Source of the DNA: Methylobacterium sp. J-030
Lineage (GTDB): Bacteria; Pseudomonadota; Alphaproteobacteria; Rhizobiales; Beijerinckiaceae
Length of the DNA: 64,000 nucleotides
NCBI RefSeq assembly: GCF_022829545.1
Contig: NZ_JAKSYM010000402.1
Location: forward strand, 248,001 to 312,000
Direction: 5' to 3'
Numbering within the stretch: position 1 is the stretch's first letter; every line of letters starts with the position of its first letter. Position numbers and translations under genes: made by a program. Below, piece after piece: positions 25,408 to 34,282 of this stretch. Under the pieces are notes generated by a model, which did no database searches, was not told the DNA's origin, and saw only the letters and a list, made by a program, of their open reading frames with translations.

Positions 25408-28400
25408 TCACTCCGCCGCCCGCAATGTCGGAGGCCCACGGACTTCCTCCACGGGCTCCGCCTCGGGCTCGACAGCCTCGATCGCCGCCGGCTTGTCCCG
25501 GTAGGAGAAGCGATGCGCCAGCTGGTCGAGGTAGATGTAGATCACGGGCGTCGTGAACAGCGTCAGGATCTGGCTCACTGCCAGCCCGCCCACCATGGCG
25601 TAGCCCAGCGGCTGCCGGATCTCGGATCCGGTGCCGTGCGCGAACATCAGCGGGATGCCGCCGAGCAGCGCCGCCATGGTGGTCATCAGGATCGGGCGGA
25701 AGCGCAGCAGGGCGGCCAGGCGGATCGCCTCTTCGGGGCTGAGGCCCTCCTCCCGCTCGGCCACGATCGCGAAGTCGACCAGCATGATGCCGTTCTTCTT
25801 CACGATGCCGATCAGCAGGATGATGCCGATCAGCGCGATCAGGCTGAAGTCGAACCCCGCCCACATCAGCACCGCCAGCGCACCGACGCCGGCCGAGGGC
25901 AGCGTCGACAGGATGGTGATCGGGTGGATGAAGCTCTCGTAGAGGATGCCGAGGATCAGGTAGACCACGAACAGGGCCGCCAGGATCAGCAGCGGCACCG
26001 TCGAGAGCGATTGCTGGAAGGCCTGCGCCGTGCCCTGGAAGCCGCTCACCACGGTCGGCGGAACCTGCAGCTCGCGCATCGCCCGTCCGATCGCCTCGGT
26101 GGCCTGCCCGAGCGCGACGTCGGGGGCGAGGTTGAAGCTGATCGTCACCGCCGGGAACTGGCCCTGGTGGTTCACGGCGAGCGGCGCCACCGGAACGGTC
26201 GTCCAGTGGGCGAAGGCCGCAAGGGGCACCTGGCCGCCGCCGTTCGGCGCCTTGATGTAGATCTTGTCCAGGCTCTCGACGCTGCCTTGCAGGACCGGCA
26301 GCACCTCCAGCACCACGTGGTAGCTGTTGAGCTGCGTGAAGTACTGCGCAATCTGCCGCTGGCCGAACGCGTCGTAGAGCGTGTCGTCGATGAGCTGGGG
26401 CGAGATGCCGTAGCGCGGGGCGGCGTCGCGGTCGATCGACAGGGTCAGGGTGGTGCCCCGGGTCTGCTGGTCGGTGGCGACGTCCCGCAGCTCCGGCAGG
26501 GTCTTCATCCGGTCGAGGATTTTTGGCGCCCAGGTGTTCAGCTCGGCGAGATCCGGATCCTGAAGTGTGTATTCGAACTGCGTGCGCGAGGTGCGGCCGC
26601 CCGTGCGCACATCCTGCGTCGCCTGGATGAAGGTGCGGATGCCCTCGACCTGATCCAGCTTCGGGCGGAGACGCCCGATCACCTGGAAGGCATTCACGTC
26701 CCGCTCGTCCCGGGGCTTGAGCGTGATGTACATGCGCCCGGAATTCAGCGCCTGCCCGTTGCCGCCGAGCGACATGCCGACCGTCGCCACCGCCGGATCG
26801 GCCTGGACGATGGCACCGACCTTCTCCTGCAGCGTCTGCATCGCCGAGAACGAGATGTCCTGCCCCGCCTCGGTGACGCCGATCATGAAGCCGGTGTCCT
26901 GCTGCGGGAAGAAGCCCTTCGGGATCGCCACGAACAGGTAGCCGGTGAGTGCCAGCGTGGCGAAGAAGACGAGGAGCGTGACCTTGCGGAAGCGCAGGGC
27001 CATGTCGAGGGCGCCCTCATACGTGGACAGCAGCCAGTCGAAGCCGGCCTCGCTCATCCGGTAGAGGCGGCCGTGCCGCTCGGCGCCGTGCGGCTTGAGC
27101 AGCCGCGAGGCCATCATCGGCGTCAGCGTCAGCGACACGAAGGCCGAGACCGCGATCGTCATCGACAGCACGACGGCGAATTCGCGAAACAGCCGGCCGA
27201 TGATGCCGCCCATCAGCAGCAGCGGGATCAGCACCGCGATCAGCGACACCGAGATCGACACGATCGTGAAGCCGATCTCGCCCGCACCCTTGAAGGCGGC
27301 CTCCATGGGCCGCATCCCCTCCTCGACGTAGCGGCTGATGTTCTCCAGCACGACGATGGCATCGTCGACCACGAAGCCCACCGCGATGGTGAGCGCCATC
27401 AGCGAGAGGTTGTCCAGGGTGTAGCCGGCGAGCCACATCAGCGCGCAGGCGCCGAGCAGCGCGAGCGGCACGGTGACGCTCGGAATCACGGTCGCCCAGA
27501 AGCTGCGTAGGAAGACGAAGATCACCGCCACCACCAGCACGATGGTGAGCAGAAGGGTGAACTGCACGTCCTCGACCGAGGCCCGGATAGTCTGGGTGCG
27601 GTCGCTCAGGATACCGATCTTGATGCCCGCCGGGAGGGTCGCGGTGAGCTGCGGAAGCTGCGCCTTGATGCTGTCCACCGTGTCGATGACGTTGGCGCCG
27701 GGCTGCTTGAACACCACGAGGAAGACGCCGCGCCTGCCGTTGGTCCAGCCCGCCTGCTTGGTATCCTCGGGCCCGGCGACCGCGCGGCCGATGTCGCGCA
27801 CGCGCAACGGGGCGCCGTTCTGGTAGGCGACGATCACGTCGTCCCAGTTCTTCGCCACCGTGAGCTGGTCGTTGGCGTAGATCGTGTAGCTGTGGCTGCC
27901 GCCGTCGATACTGCCCTTCGGATTGTTGACCGTCGTCAAGGTGAGCTGCGAGCGCACGTCCTCCAGCGACAGGTTCTTCGCGACGAGCTTGGCGGGATCG
28001 ACTTGGATACGGATCGCCGGCTTCTGCTGGCCGCCGATAAAGACCTGCGCGACGCCTGAGATCTGGCTGATGCGCTGGGCAAGCTGCACGTCGACCGCGT
28101 CGTCGACATCGATCAGCGGCAGGGTGTCGGAGGTCGCCGACAGCAGAAGGATCGGCGAATCGGCCGGGTTGACCTTGCGGTAGGTCGGCGGGCTTGGAAG
28201 ATTCTTCGGCAACTGGCCGCCAGCGGCGTTGATCGCGGCCTGGATGTCGCTGGCGGCGCCGTCGATGTTGCGGTTCAGATCGAACTGCACCGTGACCGTC
28301 GAGATCCCGAGGGAACTCTGCGACGTCATCTGCGACACGCCCGGGATCTGCGAGAACTGCCGCTCGAGCGGCTGCGCCACCGAGGATGCCATGGTCTCCG

Positions 28401-28572
28401 GGCTCGCGCCGGGGAGCTGTGCCGTCACCTGGATCGTCGGGAAATCCACCTGCGGCAGCGGCGCGACGCCCAGCAGCGGGTAGGCCACCACCCCGAGGAA
28501 CAGGATGCCGACCATGATCAGGGTGGTCGCCACCGGGAAGCGGATGAACGGCGCGGAGATACCGCCTTTCAT
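25408..28572 (-). CDS. RND multidrug efflux permease (MdtB/MdtC-like, HAE1 family)
   Basis: This 1054-residue inner-membrane proton antiporter forms the pump of a tripartite efflux system. N-terminal helix 1 (FPVATTLIMVGILFLGVVAYPLL) is followed by the porter domain (PLPQVDFPTIQVTAQLPGAS, then QPLERQFSQIPGVSQMTSQS). The proton-relay aspartate pair is in helix 4, VGFVVDDAIVVLENISRYVEEG. The wording around residues 60-130 (FDLNRNIDGAASDIQAAI) is of MdtB/MdtC type. Only one RND subunit is encoded, unlike the MdtBC heterodimer. It lies 49 bases downstream of its adaptor gene. An outer-membrane channel gene is not in the window. Confidence 0.94.
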   Translation of the reverse strand: MKGGISAPFIRFPVATTLIMVGILFLGVVAYPLLGVAPLPQVDFPTIQVTAQLPGASPETMASSVAQPLERQFSQIPGVSQMTSQSSLGISTVTVQFDLNRNIDGAASDIQAAINAAGGQLPKNLPSPPTYRKVNPADSPILLLSATSDTLPLIDVDDAVDVQLAQRISQISGVAQVFIGGQQKPAIRIQVDPAKLVAKNLSLEDVRSQLTLTTVNNPKGSIDGGSHSYTIYANDQLTVAKNWDDVIVAYQNGAPLRVRDIGRAVAGPEDTKQAGWTNGRRGVFLVVFKQPGANVIDTVDSIKAQLPQLTATLPAGIKIGILSDRTQTIRASVEDVQFTLLLTIVLVVAVIFVFLRSFWATVIPSVTVPLALLGACALMWLAGYTLDNLSLMALTIAVGFVVDDAIVVLENISRYVEEGMRPMEAAFKGAGEIGFTIVSISVSLIAVLIPLLLMGGIIGRLFREFAVVLSMTIAVSAFVSLTLTPMMASRLLKPHGAERHGRLYRMSEAGFDWLLSTYEGALDMALRFRKVTLLVFFATLALTGYLFVAIPKGFFPQQDTGFMIGVTEAGQDISFSAMQTLQEKVGAIVQADPAVATVGMSLGGNGQALNSGRMYITLKPRDERDVNAFQVIGRLRPKLDQVEGIRTFIQATQDVRTGGRTSRTQFEYTLQDPDLAELNTWAPKILDRMKTLPELRDVATDQQTRGTTLTLSIDRDAAPRYGISPQLIDDTLYDAFGQRQIAQYFTQLNSYHVVLEVLPVLQGSVESLDKIYIKAPNGGGQVPLAAFAHWTTVPVAPLAVNHQGQFPAVTISFNLAPDVALGQATEAIGRAMRELQVPPTVVSGFQGTAQAFQQSLSTVPLLILAALFVVYLILGILYESFIHPITILSTLPSAGVGALAVLMWAGFDFSLIALIGIILLIGIVKKNGIMLVDFAIVAEREEGLSPEEAIRLAALLRFRPILMTTMAALLGGIPLMFAHGTGSEIRQPLGYAMVGGLAVSQILTLFTTPVIYIYLDQLAHRFSYRDKPAAIEAVEPEAEPVEEVRGPPTLRAAE

Positions 28573-28621
28573 CGCCCGCCCCCGCGGCGCCGGGGGGCCA
28601 TCCTCAGGGCAAAGGCCTGCA

Positions 28622-29893
28622 TCAGCGCTGAGCCTCCTTCTGAGGCGCGGGCGTATCCGCCTGCGCTGATCCGGCGGCGCGGGCTTCCGCGATGAGGCTG
28701 CCGTCCTGAACCTTGTACTGGCCGGCCGTGATGACGCGCTCGCCCGACTTCAGATCCCCGCTCAGAATCTGCGTGCGTCCTGAATCCGACCGTCCGGCCT
28801 TGAGGTGCACCTGATGCGCGTGATCGTTCTCGTCCACCACGAAAGCGAACAGGCCGTCCGGCCCGTGCTGGATGGCGTTGTCCGGCACCGTGGTAGCGAG
28901 CGCCACGATGCCGACCCGCATCTTGGTCGAGACCGACAGGCCAGGCCAGAGCGCGTGGTTCTGGTTCTCGTACACGGCCTTGAGACGGATGGTGCCGGTC
29001 GCGGTATCCACTTGGTTGTTGAACAGGGCGAGCTTGCCGTCCGCGAGCTTTGTGAGGCCGTCCGAGCTCCAGGCTTCGACGGGAACGTCGCCCTTCCGCA
29101 GGGCCGCGGTGATCGCGGGGAGCTGATCCTCCGGCGCGGTGTAAACGACGAAGATCGGCTCGACCTGGGTGATCGTCACGATCGGGGTCTGTCCGGCGGC
29201 GTTGACGATGTTGCCGATATCGACCTGCCGAAAGCCGGTCACGCCGGCGATCGGCGCGCGAATCGTGGCATAGCCGAGCTGCGTCGTGGCGTTGTCGATG
29301 GCGGCCTGATCGGAGGCGACTTGCGCGGTGAGCTGCGCCACCAGGGCGGACTGCGTCTCGGTCTGCTGCCGCGAGGCATAGGCGCCGAGACCCGTGTACC
29401 GGACCAGATCCGCCTTGGCATTGTTCAGGTTGGCGGTGTCCTGCTCCTTCTTGGCCTTGGCCTGATCGAGCGTCGCCTGATAGGGGCGCGGATCGACCTG
29501 CACGAGCACATCGCCCTTACGGACCGTCTGGCCCTCGTGGAAGGCGACCTGCTGGATCTCGCCGTCGACCCGGGTGCGGACCTGGACGGTGTTGTAGGCC
29601 TGGACCGTGCCGAGGCCGTTCGACACGAGGGCGAACGGCCCTTGCTCGACGGTTCCGAGGGTCACAGGCACGGCGCGCGGCGCGGCGCTCTTCGGCTTCG
29701 CGTCAGGCTGGTTGAGGCGCGTGTAGCCATAGGCGCCGCCGCCAGCAGCGACGAGCAGCAGCAGGATCAGAGCGACGCCGCGGGACCGCTTCTTCGGCCG
29801 TCCGCCGGCCGGCCGCCGATCGCCTCCGCCGGGCGCCGCTTCGATCGCGTCCGATCGAGATGCGACGCGATGATCCGCGTCATCGCTCAGCAT
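28622..29893 (-). CDS. RND efflux periplasmic adaptor subunit (MdtA-like)
   Basis: This membrane-fusion protein of about 423 residues links the RND pump to an outer-membrane channel. From ATG 29893 it has a cytoplasmic basic stretch, one membrane anchor (VALILLLLVAAGGGAYGY) and the lipoyl half-motif GEIQQVAFHEGQTVRKGDVLVQVD. A helical hairpin (about 150-220, rich in Gln and Ala) and the second lipoyl half (ATIRAPIAGVTGFRQVDIGN) follow. The open frame continues upstream to 30133, but only the ATG at 29893 has a GGGGAGCGGG-like ribosome site; ATG 29947 is a further possibility. No regulator gene is adjacent. Confidence 0.92.
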   Translation of the reverse strand: MLSDDADHRVASRSDAIEAAPGGGDRRPAGGRPKKRSRGVALILLLLVAAGGGAYGYTRLNQPDAKPKSAAPRAVPVTLGTVEQGPFALVSNGLGTVQAYNTVQVRTRVDGEIQQVAFHEGQTVRKGDVLVQVDPRPYQATLDQAKAKKEQDTANLNNAKADLVRYTGLGAYASRQQTETQSALVAQLTAQVASDQAAIDNATTQLGYATIRAPIAGVTGFRQVDIGNIVNAAGQTPIVTITQVEPIFVVYTAPEDQLPAITAALRKGDVPVEAWSSDGLTKLADGKLALFNNQVDTATGTIRLKAVYENQNHALWPGLSVSTKMRVGIVALATTVPDNAIQHGPDGLFAFVVDENDHAHQVHLKAGRSDSGRTQILSGDLKSGERVITAGQYKVQDGSLIAEARAAGSAQADTPAPQKEAQR

Positions 29894-30189
29894 GCGCTCA
29901 CGCCCGCTCCCCAACCGGTCCGCAGAGCGGCCTGGAATATCTTGCATTCCGTAGCATACAATCAGAGCGATCGACACCGATGCGGTACACCGACCCACGC
30001 GGCCGTTTGCGGAGCGGGCAGGTGAAAGTTCGATCGTCGCGGAGTAGACGTGGCGGCGTCGCGTTCGATGGGGGCGCCGACCGCTCCGATCGGTCGCCCG
30101 GGACCCGACGACGGCGAGCGGCACGCCTTGCATCTCTTTTCACCGTCGGCTGCCGCTCCCGCGACGGATCTGTGAGACCGGAACGCCGC

Positions 30190-30417
30190 ATGACCCAGAG
30201 CCCGGAACTGGACGGACTGATCGAACTGCGTGCTGCGCTGATCGAGGAGCGGCAGATCATCGCTGCGGCGGTGCAATCTTTGCGCGAGACGCGGCGTCGG
30301 AAGGGCAGCTTCGTGCTGGGCGACGGGTCGGAGTCCGGCCCGCGGTTCGTCGCCGTGCAGCAGCAGATTGATGTGGTCGAAGCCGTCATCGCCACGTTGA
30401 TCGGATCCAAAAGCTGA
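30190..30417 (+). CDS. Small hypothetical protein, helical
   Basis: This is a 75-residue acidic-to-neutral protein reading away from the efflux operon. It looks like two long amphipathic helices: LDGLIELRAALIEERQIIAAAVQSL and RFVAVQQQIDVVEAVIATL, separated by a Gly/Ser-rich turn. Helical pairing or coiled coil is likely. There are no cysteines or known motifs. The start at ATG 30190 is chosen because the upstream in-frame sequence is Arg-rich and low in coding character. The family is not recognised. Confidence 0.55.
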   Translation: MTQSPELDGLIELRAALIEERQIIAAAVQSLRETRRRKGSFVLGDGSESGPRFVAVQQQIDVVEAVIATLIGSKS

Positions 30418-30845
30418 CAGGCTGCGCTTGCGGAACGCCGGGCAATCCAGATCCCGTCCGCGAGGCCTGAGGCTCTGTAGGCCGCTCCCGTATTCACGAT
30501 GTTTCTGTCAGGACGGCGGCGAGAACAAAACCCGGGACCTTTTGCCAGCACACAGGCGTCGCTGTACTGAAGACACTAGATCTGGACTCCGCTCTCCACC
30601 AGTGTTTTCATGTGGCCAAATCATTAATGTTTTGTCACCGATGGTTTTTCGGCCAATCCATCTGTCGTTCTGCTATCGACCGGTCCCGGCGGTGCCGGGT
30701 TGGGCTAGCCTAAGGCACGTTCCCGGCTTCGCAGGGCGAGCGGTGACGATGGCGACTGTTTGTCGAAGCTAAGGCGCAGGTTCGGGCTGGACCGGCCGGC
30801 CGTCGGGCTGTAGCGGACGGCAGCCCAGCGCACGGACGACCCACG
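30418..30845. other. Intergenic region, no gene recognised
   Basis: These 428 bases are lower in GC than the flanks, especially near 30600-30680. A 114-codon plus-strand frame (30428-30772) has poor composition and no motif. I see no tRNA, repeat or clear promoter. Confidence 0.5.
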
Positions 30846-31025
30846 ATGGACGCCTTCGACCAAATCCCATCGCCGCACGAGATCGACGCGCGCGACGCGT
30901 CTCAGCGCGAGGCCGAGACGGTCGCCCTGTGGCTGGCCCTCGATGCGGATCGGCGGTCGCGCGACGAGCGCACGGAACGGCTGCGCGCGATGCGCCTGAT
31001 CGGTGGCGAGGACGACGCAGGCTGA
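30846..31025 (+). CDS. Small hypothetical protein (59 residues)
   Basis: ATG 30846 opens a 59-residue frame, MDAFDQIPSPHEIDAR to GEDDAG. It is rich in Asp, Glu and Arg and probably helical in the middle (REAETVALWLALDADRR). Its stop at 31025 abuts the stop of the minus-strand small gene at 31026 with no bases between. The composition is consistent with a real small protein, but I recognise no family. Confidence 0.45.
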   Translation: MDAFDQIPSPHEIDARDASQREAETVALWLALDADRRSRDERTERLRAMRLIGGEDDAG

Positions 31026-31241
31026 TCAATTTTCGGGCGTCACGCCGTCCACGCCGCGGGCGGCCAGCGCATACCCCACCGCCATGGCCATTGCCTCGGC
31101 GTGCGCGATCAGCGTCGGGTCGCCGGCATCGCGGGCAGCCTCCAGGAGAGCGACCGCGTGCCGTCCCAGGCGCAACTCGATCTCCGCCGCGGCTGCGGGT
31201 GCCGCGTCATCGGATCCGTCGTTCTGACGTCGATCAATCAT
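31026..31241 (-). CDS. Small hypothetical protein at the end of the GNAT-isochorismatase operon
   Basis: This 71-residue protein starts at ATG 31241, where ATGATTGA overlaps the end of the isochorismatase-like gene by eight bases; ATG 31247 is two codons earlier. It carries two likely helices (IELRLGRHAVALLEAARDAG and HAEAMAMAVGYALAARG). No motif is recognised. Translational coupling indicates that it is the third gene of the GNAT-hydrolase operon. Confidence 0.6.
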   Translation of the reverse strand: MIDRRQNDGSDDAAPAAAAEIELRLGRHAVALLEAARDAGDPTLIAHAEAMAMAVGYALAARGVDGVTPEN

Positions 31242-31845
31242 TGGCATGGGTCGATCTGGGGGCGAAGGCGGCGGCACCGAAGGGGGTCGCGGCGGCGATC
31301 CACTCTCGGGTGCGCATGACGTCCCCGAACGAACGCAGGACGGCGCTCACCGAGCGGTGAATATCCTCGGCGGCGATGCCGTCGAGGTTGTGGCTGGCCG
31401 AGGCGTCGCTCAGGAAGGTGACGTCGTGGCCGCGGTGGTAGCCGTCGATCGCCGTGGCCAGGCAGGCCGCTTCGCCGGCAAAGCCCGCGATGACGAGCGG
31501 CGGGCAGCCCCGCTCCATCACGTCGGCGAAGGCCGGGCTGGCGTAACAGGAGGGCCGGTCCCGATCGAAGATCATGTCGCAGCCCTGCGGCTCGAAGCCC
31601 TCGATCCAGCGCGCGAAGCGGGTGCCCGGCTGGAACAGCGGTGCGCCGATCCACCGGACGTAGGCGACCTGGATCCCGCTCTCGCGGGCGTGGTCCAGCG
31701 CGAGCCGGCAATTCGCGAGGGCCGGGCCGATGCTCGGGAGGGCGAGCGGCCGGCCCGCGATCTCGTACTCCTGCTGCATGTCCACCAGGACAAGCACCGG
31801 GACGCTGCGCGGCCGCCTGTAGAGCGCAGGATTGATTTGCCGCAT
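31234..31845 (-). CDS. Isochorismatase-like cysteine hydrolase family protein
   Basis: This 203-residue isochorismatase-fold protein belongs to a family that hydrolyses amides or vinyl ethers with an Asp-Lys-Cys triad. Asp is D22 in LVLVDMQQEYE and Cys is C128 in GFAGEAACLATAIDGYHRG, followed by VTFLSDASASHN. The lysine normally found before the S-A-F segment is not visible: the region reads IFDRDRPSCYASPAF, with Arg/Asp there. It may therefore be inactive, or use another chemistry. Start ATG 31845 overlaps the GNAT stop by one base (ATGA). The substrate is unknown. Confidence 0.88.
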   Translation of the reverse strand: MRQINPALYRRPRSVPVLVLVDMQQEYEIAGRPLALPSIGPALANCRLALDHARESGIQVAYVRWIGAPLFQPGTRFARWIEGFEPQGCDMIFDRDRPSCYASPAFADVMERGCPPLVIAGFAGEAACLATAIDGYHRGHDVTFLSDASASHNLDGIAAEDIHRSVSAVLRSFGDVMRTREWIAAATPFGAAAFAPRSTHAND

Positions 31846-33095
31846 CAGAACGCGACCCTGCTGTCGACCGAGGGCCGTGTGACGGCGCGGGTCCGCGAAC
31901 GATCGAGGGCGCCGGCCCGGTGCCAGCGGCCTTCCGGCCTGATGATGACGTAGGGGTCTGCGCCGATGCCGATCGCCTCGGGATGTGGTTCGGCTTCGAG
32001 CAGCATCTCGACGTAGTCGAAGTCGGAGAAGACAAGTTCCCGCGCGCCCTCGAAAACTCGGAAGCCGAAGCGGCTCCAGAATCCGACGAGGCGCTTCTGA
32101 GCGTGCCCGTAGAGGCGGCGGTAGCCTTTGACCCGGGCCAGTTCGATCCCGGCGCGGACGAGGGCAAAGGCCATACGCGTGTTGCGATATTCGGCGCGAA
32201 CGGCCAGCCGCTCGATCTTGGCGAAATCGGCGAAGAACCGGATGCGCAGACATCCCGCGGGCTCGTCACCCACATAGCCGATCAGATGGGTGGCCGAGAG
32301 GTCGTTGCCGTCGAACTCCTCCTCGTAGGGGCAGGCCTGCTCGGCCATGTAGACGGCGGACCGCAAGGCGATGACGCGGGACAGATCCTCCATGCTGCGC
32401 GCCACCGCGACGCTGGTCCCGGTCCTACCGGGGCGGTGGCTATCATAGCTCGGCGCGGCATCGGGCTTCGATCCGCGGGCGAAGTGATAGAGATCGCCGA
32501 GCGAGGGGCTCGGCGCAGCGAAGCCCAAAGTCGTCAGAAGCGCCGCGCCCTCCGGCGTCGCGGCCCGGGCGTAGAAATCGACGCCCTGATAGTTCGGGCT
32601 GGACAGACGATCGAAGACCAGCCCGACGCCGCCGGCCAGTCGACGGCGCGCGTAGACGGCCCAGACGTAGATGCCAGCCGGACGTTCGTGCTGACCCGCC
32701 AGCATGGCGACGGGCGGATCGGCCGCATCGAACGTCCCGGCCTTCAGCGCGGCGAGACCGTCCGCATTCAGCATCAGGCAGGCCACGAAGCCCTCGCCCT
32801 GCGGCGCGGCGGCGTCGAACTTGTGCCGCTGTGCGACCGCCCAGACACTATCCGGATTGCGCGACATCACGCGCTGCACGGTTGCGAGGGGCGCGAGATC
32901 CGGCAGGTCGGTCCGAGCGGCTTCGATCATCCTGCCGAGATCCTTCGGCATCGGCATGAAGACCACGAGGTGTCGGGCAACCCGGTCGATCCGGATCGCC
33001 CCGAGTTCATGCCGCTGCCGTGTGGAGACTTTGGAAGTGTCAAGTCGATCCGTGTCACTGGCCACGAATTGTGAGCGATCGATATGCACCGTCAT
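31845..33095 (-). CDS. GNAT family N-acetyltransferase with long N-terminal extension
   Basis: The product is about 416 residues. The C-terminal part (from about 245) is a GNAT fold: MEDLSRVIALRSAVYMAEQACPYEEEFD, then LAVRAEYRNTRMAFALVRAGIELARVKGY as the acetyl-CoA loop, and YGHAQKRLVGFWSRFGFR. The first 230 residues may be a degenerate second GNAT half (MLAGQHERPAGIYVWAVYARRRLAGGVG), but this is tentative. ATG 33095 is chosen over ATG 33110 because only it has an ACAGG-like site. It leads an operon with the isochorismatase-like protein and a small protein, divergent from a LysR gene. The acceptor substrate is unknown. Confidence 0.8.
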   Translation of the reverse strand: MTVHIDRSQFVASDTDRLDTSKVSTRQRHELGAIRIDRVARHLVVFMPMPKDLGRMIEAARTDLPDLAPLATVQRVMSRNPDSVWAVAQRHKFDAAAPQGEGFVACLMLNADGLAALKAGTFDAADPPVAMLAGQHERPAGIYVWAVYARRRLAGGVGLVFDRLSSPNYQGVDFYARAATPEGAALLTTLGFAAPSPSLGDLYHFARGSKPDAAPSYDSHRPGRTGTSVAVARSMEDLSRVIALRSAVYMAEQACPYEEEFDGNDLSATHLIGYVGDEPAGCLRIRFFADFAKIERLAVRAEYRNTRMAFALVRAGIELARVKGYRRLYGHAQKRLVGFWSRFGFRVFEGARELVFSDFDYVEMLLEAEPHPEAIGIGADPYVIIRPEGRWHRAGALDRSRTRAVTRPSVDSRVAF

Positions 33096-33172
33096 CGGAT
33101 GACCTGTCATTCGGTTACGGATTGACGGTCGAGCACTTCGCATCTAGCGCTCTCGCTGTATGTGCAAAAATT

Positions 33173-33200
33173 GGAACAGGGGTGTTCCGTCGATGGAACA
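33173..33200. promoter_or_regulatory. Three alternating GGAACA/TGTTCC half-sites across the LysR start
   Basis: GGAACA (33173-33178), TGTTCC (33183-33188) and GGAACA (33195-33200) alternate in orientation with 4 and 6 base spacers. The two GGAACA copies, each in a TGGAACAG context, lie 22 bases apart, about two helix turns. The last copy overlaps the LysR start codon at 33193. It could be an autoregulatory operator between the LysR gene and the divergent operon. Confidence 0.45.
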
Positions 33201-34206
33201 GATCGCGGCGGCCCCGGGCACGATGCCGGATTGGCAGAGCATCCGCGTCTTCCTGATTCTGGAACGGGCCGGAAGCTTCCGGTCGGCGGCGGCCGAGCTC
33301 GGCATTTCGGTCAATTCGGTGCGTCGCCGGATCGGCGATCTCGAGGCGCTGATCGGCGCGCCGCTGCTCACCCGCCATGTGGACGGCATCCGCCTGACCG
33401 CCGAGGGGCACGCGATCCTGGAAGCCGCGAGCCGCATGGAAGAGGCGGCGTTCACATTGCTGCGCGCGGGCGAAGCGTCGCCCTTCTCGGAGGCCGGCGA
33501 GGTGCGGATCGCGGTGACCGAAGGGCTCGGCGCCTTCTGGCTCGCACCGCGGCTGGTCGAGTTTCAGCGGGCGAACCCGCGCCTGACCGTCGATCTGCGT
33601 TGCGCGATGGAATCCGCCGACGTTCTGCGGCTGGAGGCCGACCTCGCGATCCAGCTCACCCGGCCGACCAGCCCGGACCTCCGCGTCGTCAAGCTCGGGC
33701 GGATTCACCTGCTGCCCTACGCGGCCCGGGACTACGAGGAGACCTACGGACTTCCCGCCGCGCCGGAGGATCTGACGCGGCACCGGATCGTGGTTCAGGC
33801 GAGCAGCCAGACTATCCGCCTGGAGGATTACAGCCGGGACATCCCCGGTTTCCCGGCCTCGATCCCGATCGCCCTGAAGATCAATGTCAGCAGCGCGTAT
33901 TACTGGGCGATCGCCAAGGGCGCGGGGATCGGTCTGCTGCCGACCTACGCCAGCGCCATCGGCGCCCGGGTCGTGCCAATCGACAATCTCGGTCGCTACA
34001 GCCTCGACATCTGGTTGACCTACCATCCGGACGCAGAGCGCATCGAGCGGGTGCGCCGGACGATCGACTGGATCCGCGCTGCCTTCGATCCCAGGCGCTA
34101 TCCCTGGTTTCAGGACGCGTTCATTCACCCCCGGGATCTGCCGACCGTGGTCAAAGGCGCGCCTCTGCCCGATCTGTTCGCCGGCTTCACCGCGATGACG
34201 CCCTGA
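33193..34206 (+). CDS. LysR family transcriptional regulator
   Basis: This 337-residue regulator has an N-terminal winged helix-turn-helix (WQSIRVFLILERAGSFRSAAAELGISVNSVRRRIGDLE, about 14-51) and a two-lobe effector domain (about 105-320). The start is ATG 33193, with ATG 33160 as an alternative 11 residues longer. It is divergent from the GNAT-isochorismatase operon, the usual arrangement for a LysR target, but it also reads straight into urease with a 76-base gap. It could therefore control either. A cluster of inverted half-sites overlaps its start. The effector is unknown. Confidence 0.9.
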   Translation: MEQIAAAPGTMPDWQSIRVFLILERAGSFRSAAAELGISVNSVRRRIGDLEALIGAPLLTRHVDGIRLTAEGHAILEAASRMEEAAFTLLRAGEASPFSEAGEVRIAVTEGLGAFWLAPRLVEFQRANPRLTVDLRCAMESADVLRLEADLAIQLTRPTSPDLRVVKLGRIHLLPYAARDYEETYGLPAAPEDLTRHRIVVQASSQTIRLEDYSRDIPGFPASIPIALKINVSSAYYWAIAKGAGIGLLPTYASAIGARVVPIDNLGRYSLDIWLTYHPDAERIERVRRTIDWIRAAFDPRRYPWFQDAFIHPRDLPTVVKGAPLPDLFAGFTAMTP

Positions 34207-34282
34207 GGCGGCCGTTTGCGTCGCCCTTGACCACGCCGCGCGCATGATCCTTGCTCCGGCGGTCGCAACGACGAGGTTGCCC

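Noticed and set aside
25219..27510. A 763-codon frame on the plus strand opposite the RND pump
   Set aside because: It is antisense to a strongly supported pump, has Gln/Arg/His-rich low-quality composition and no family features.
30428..30772. A 114-codon plus-strand frame in the 30.4-30.8 kb gap
   Set aside because: No motif, poor composition and no ribosome site; listed as a gap instead.
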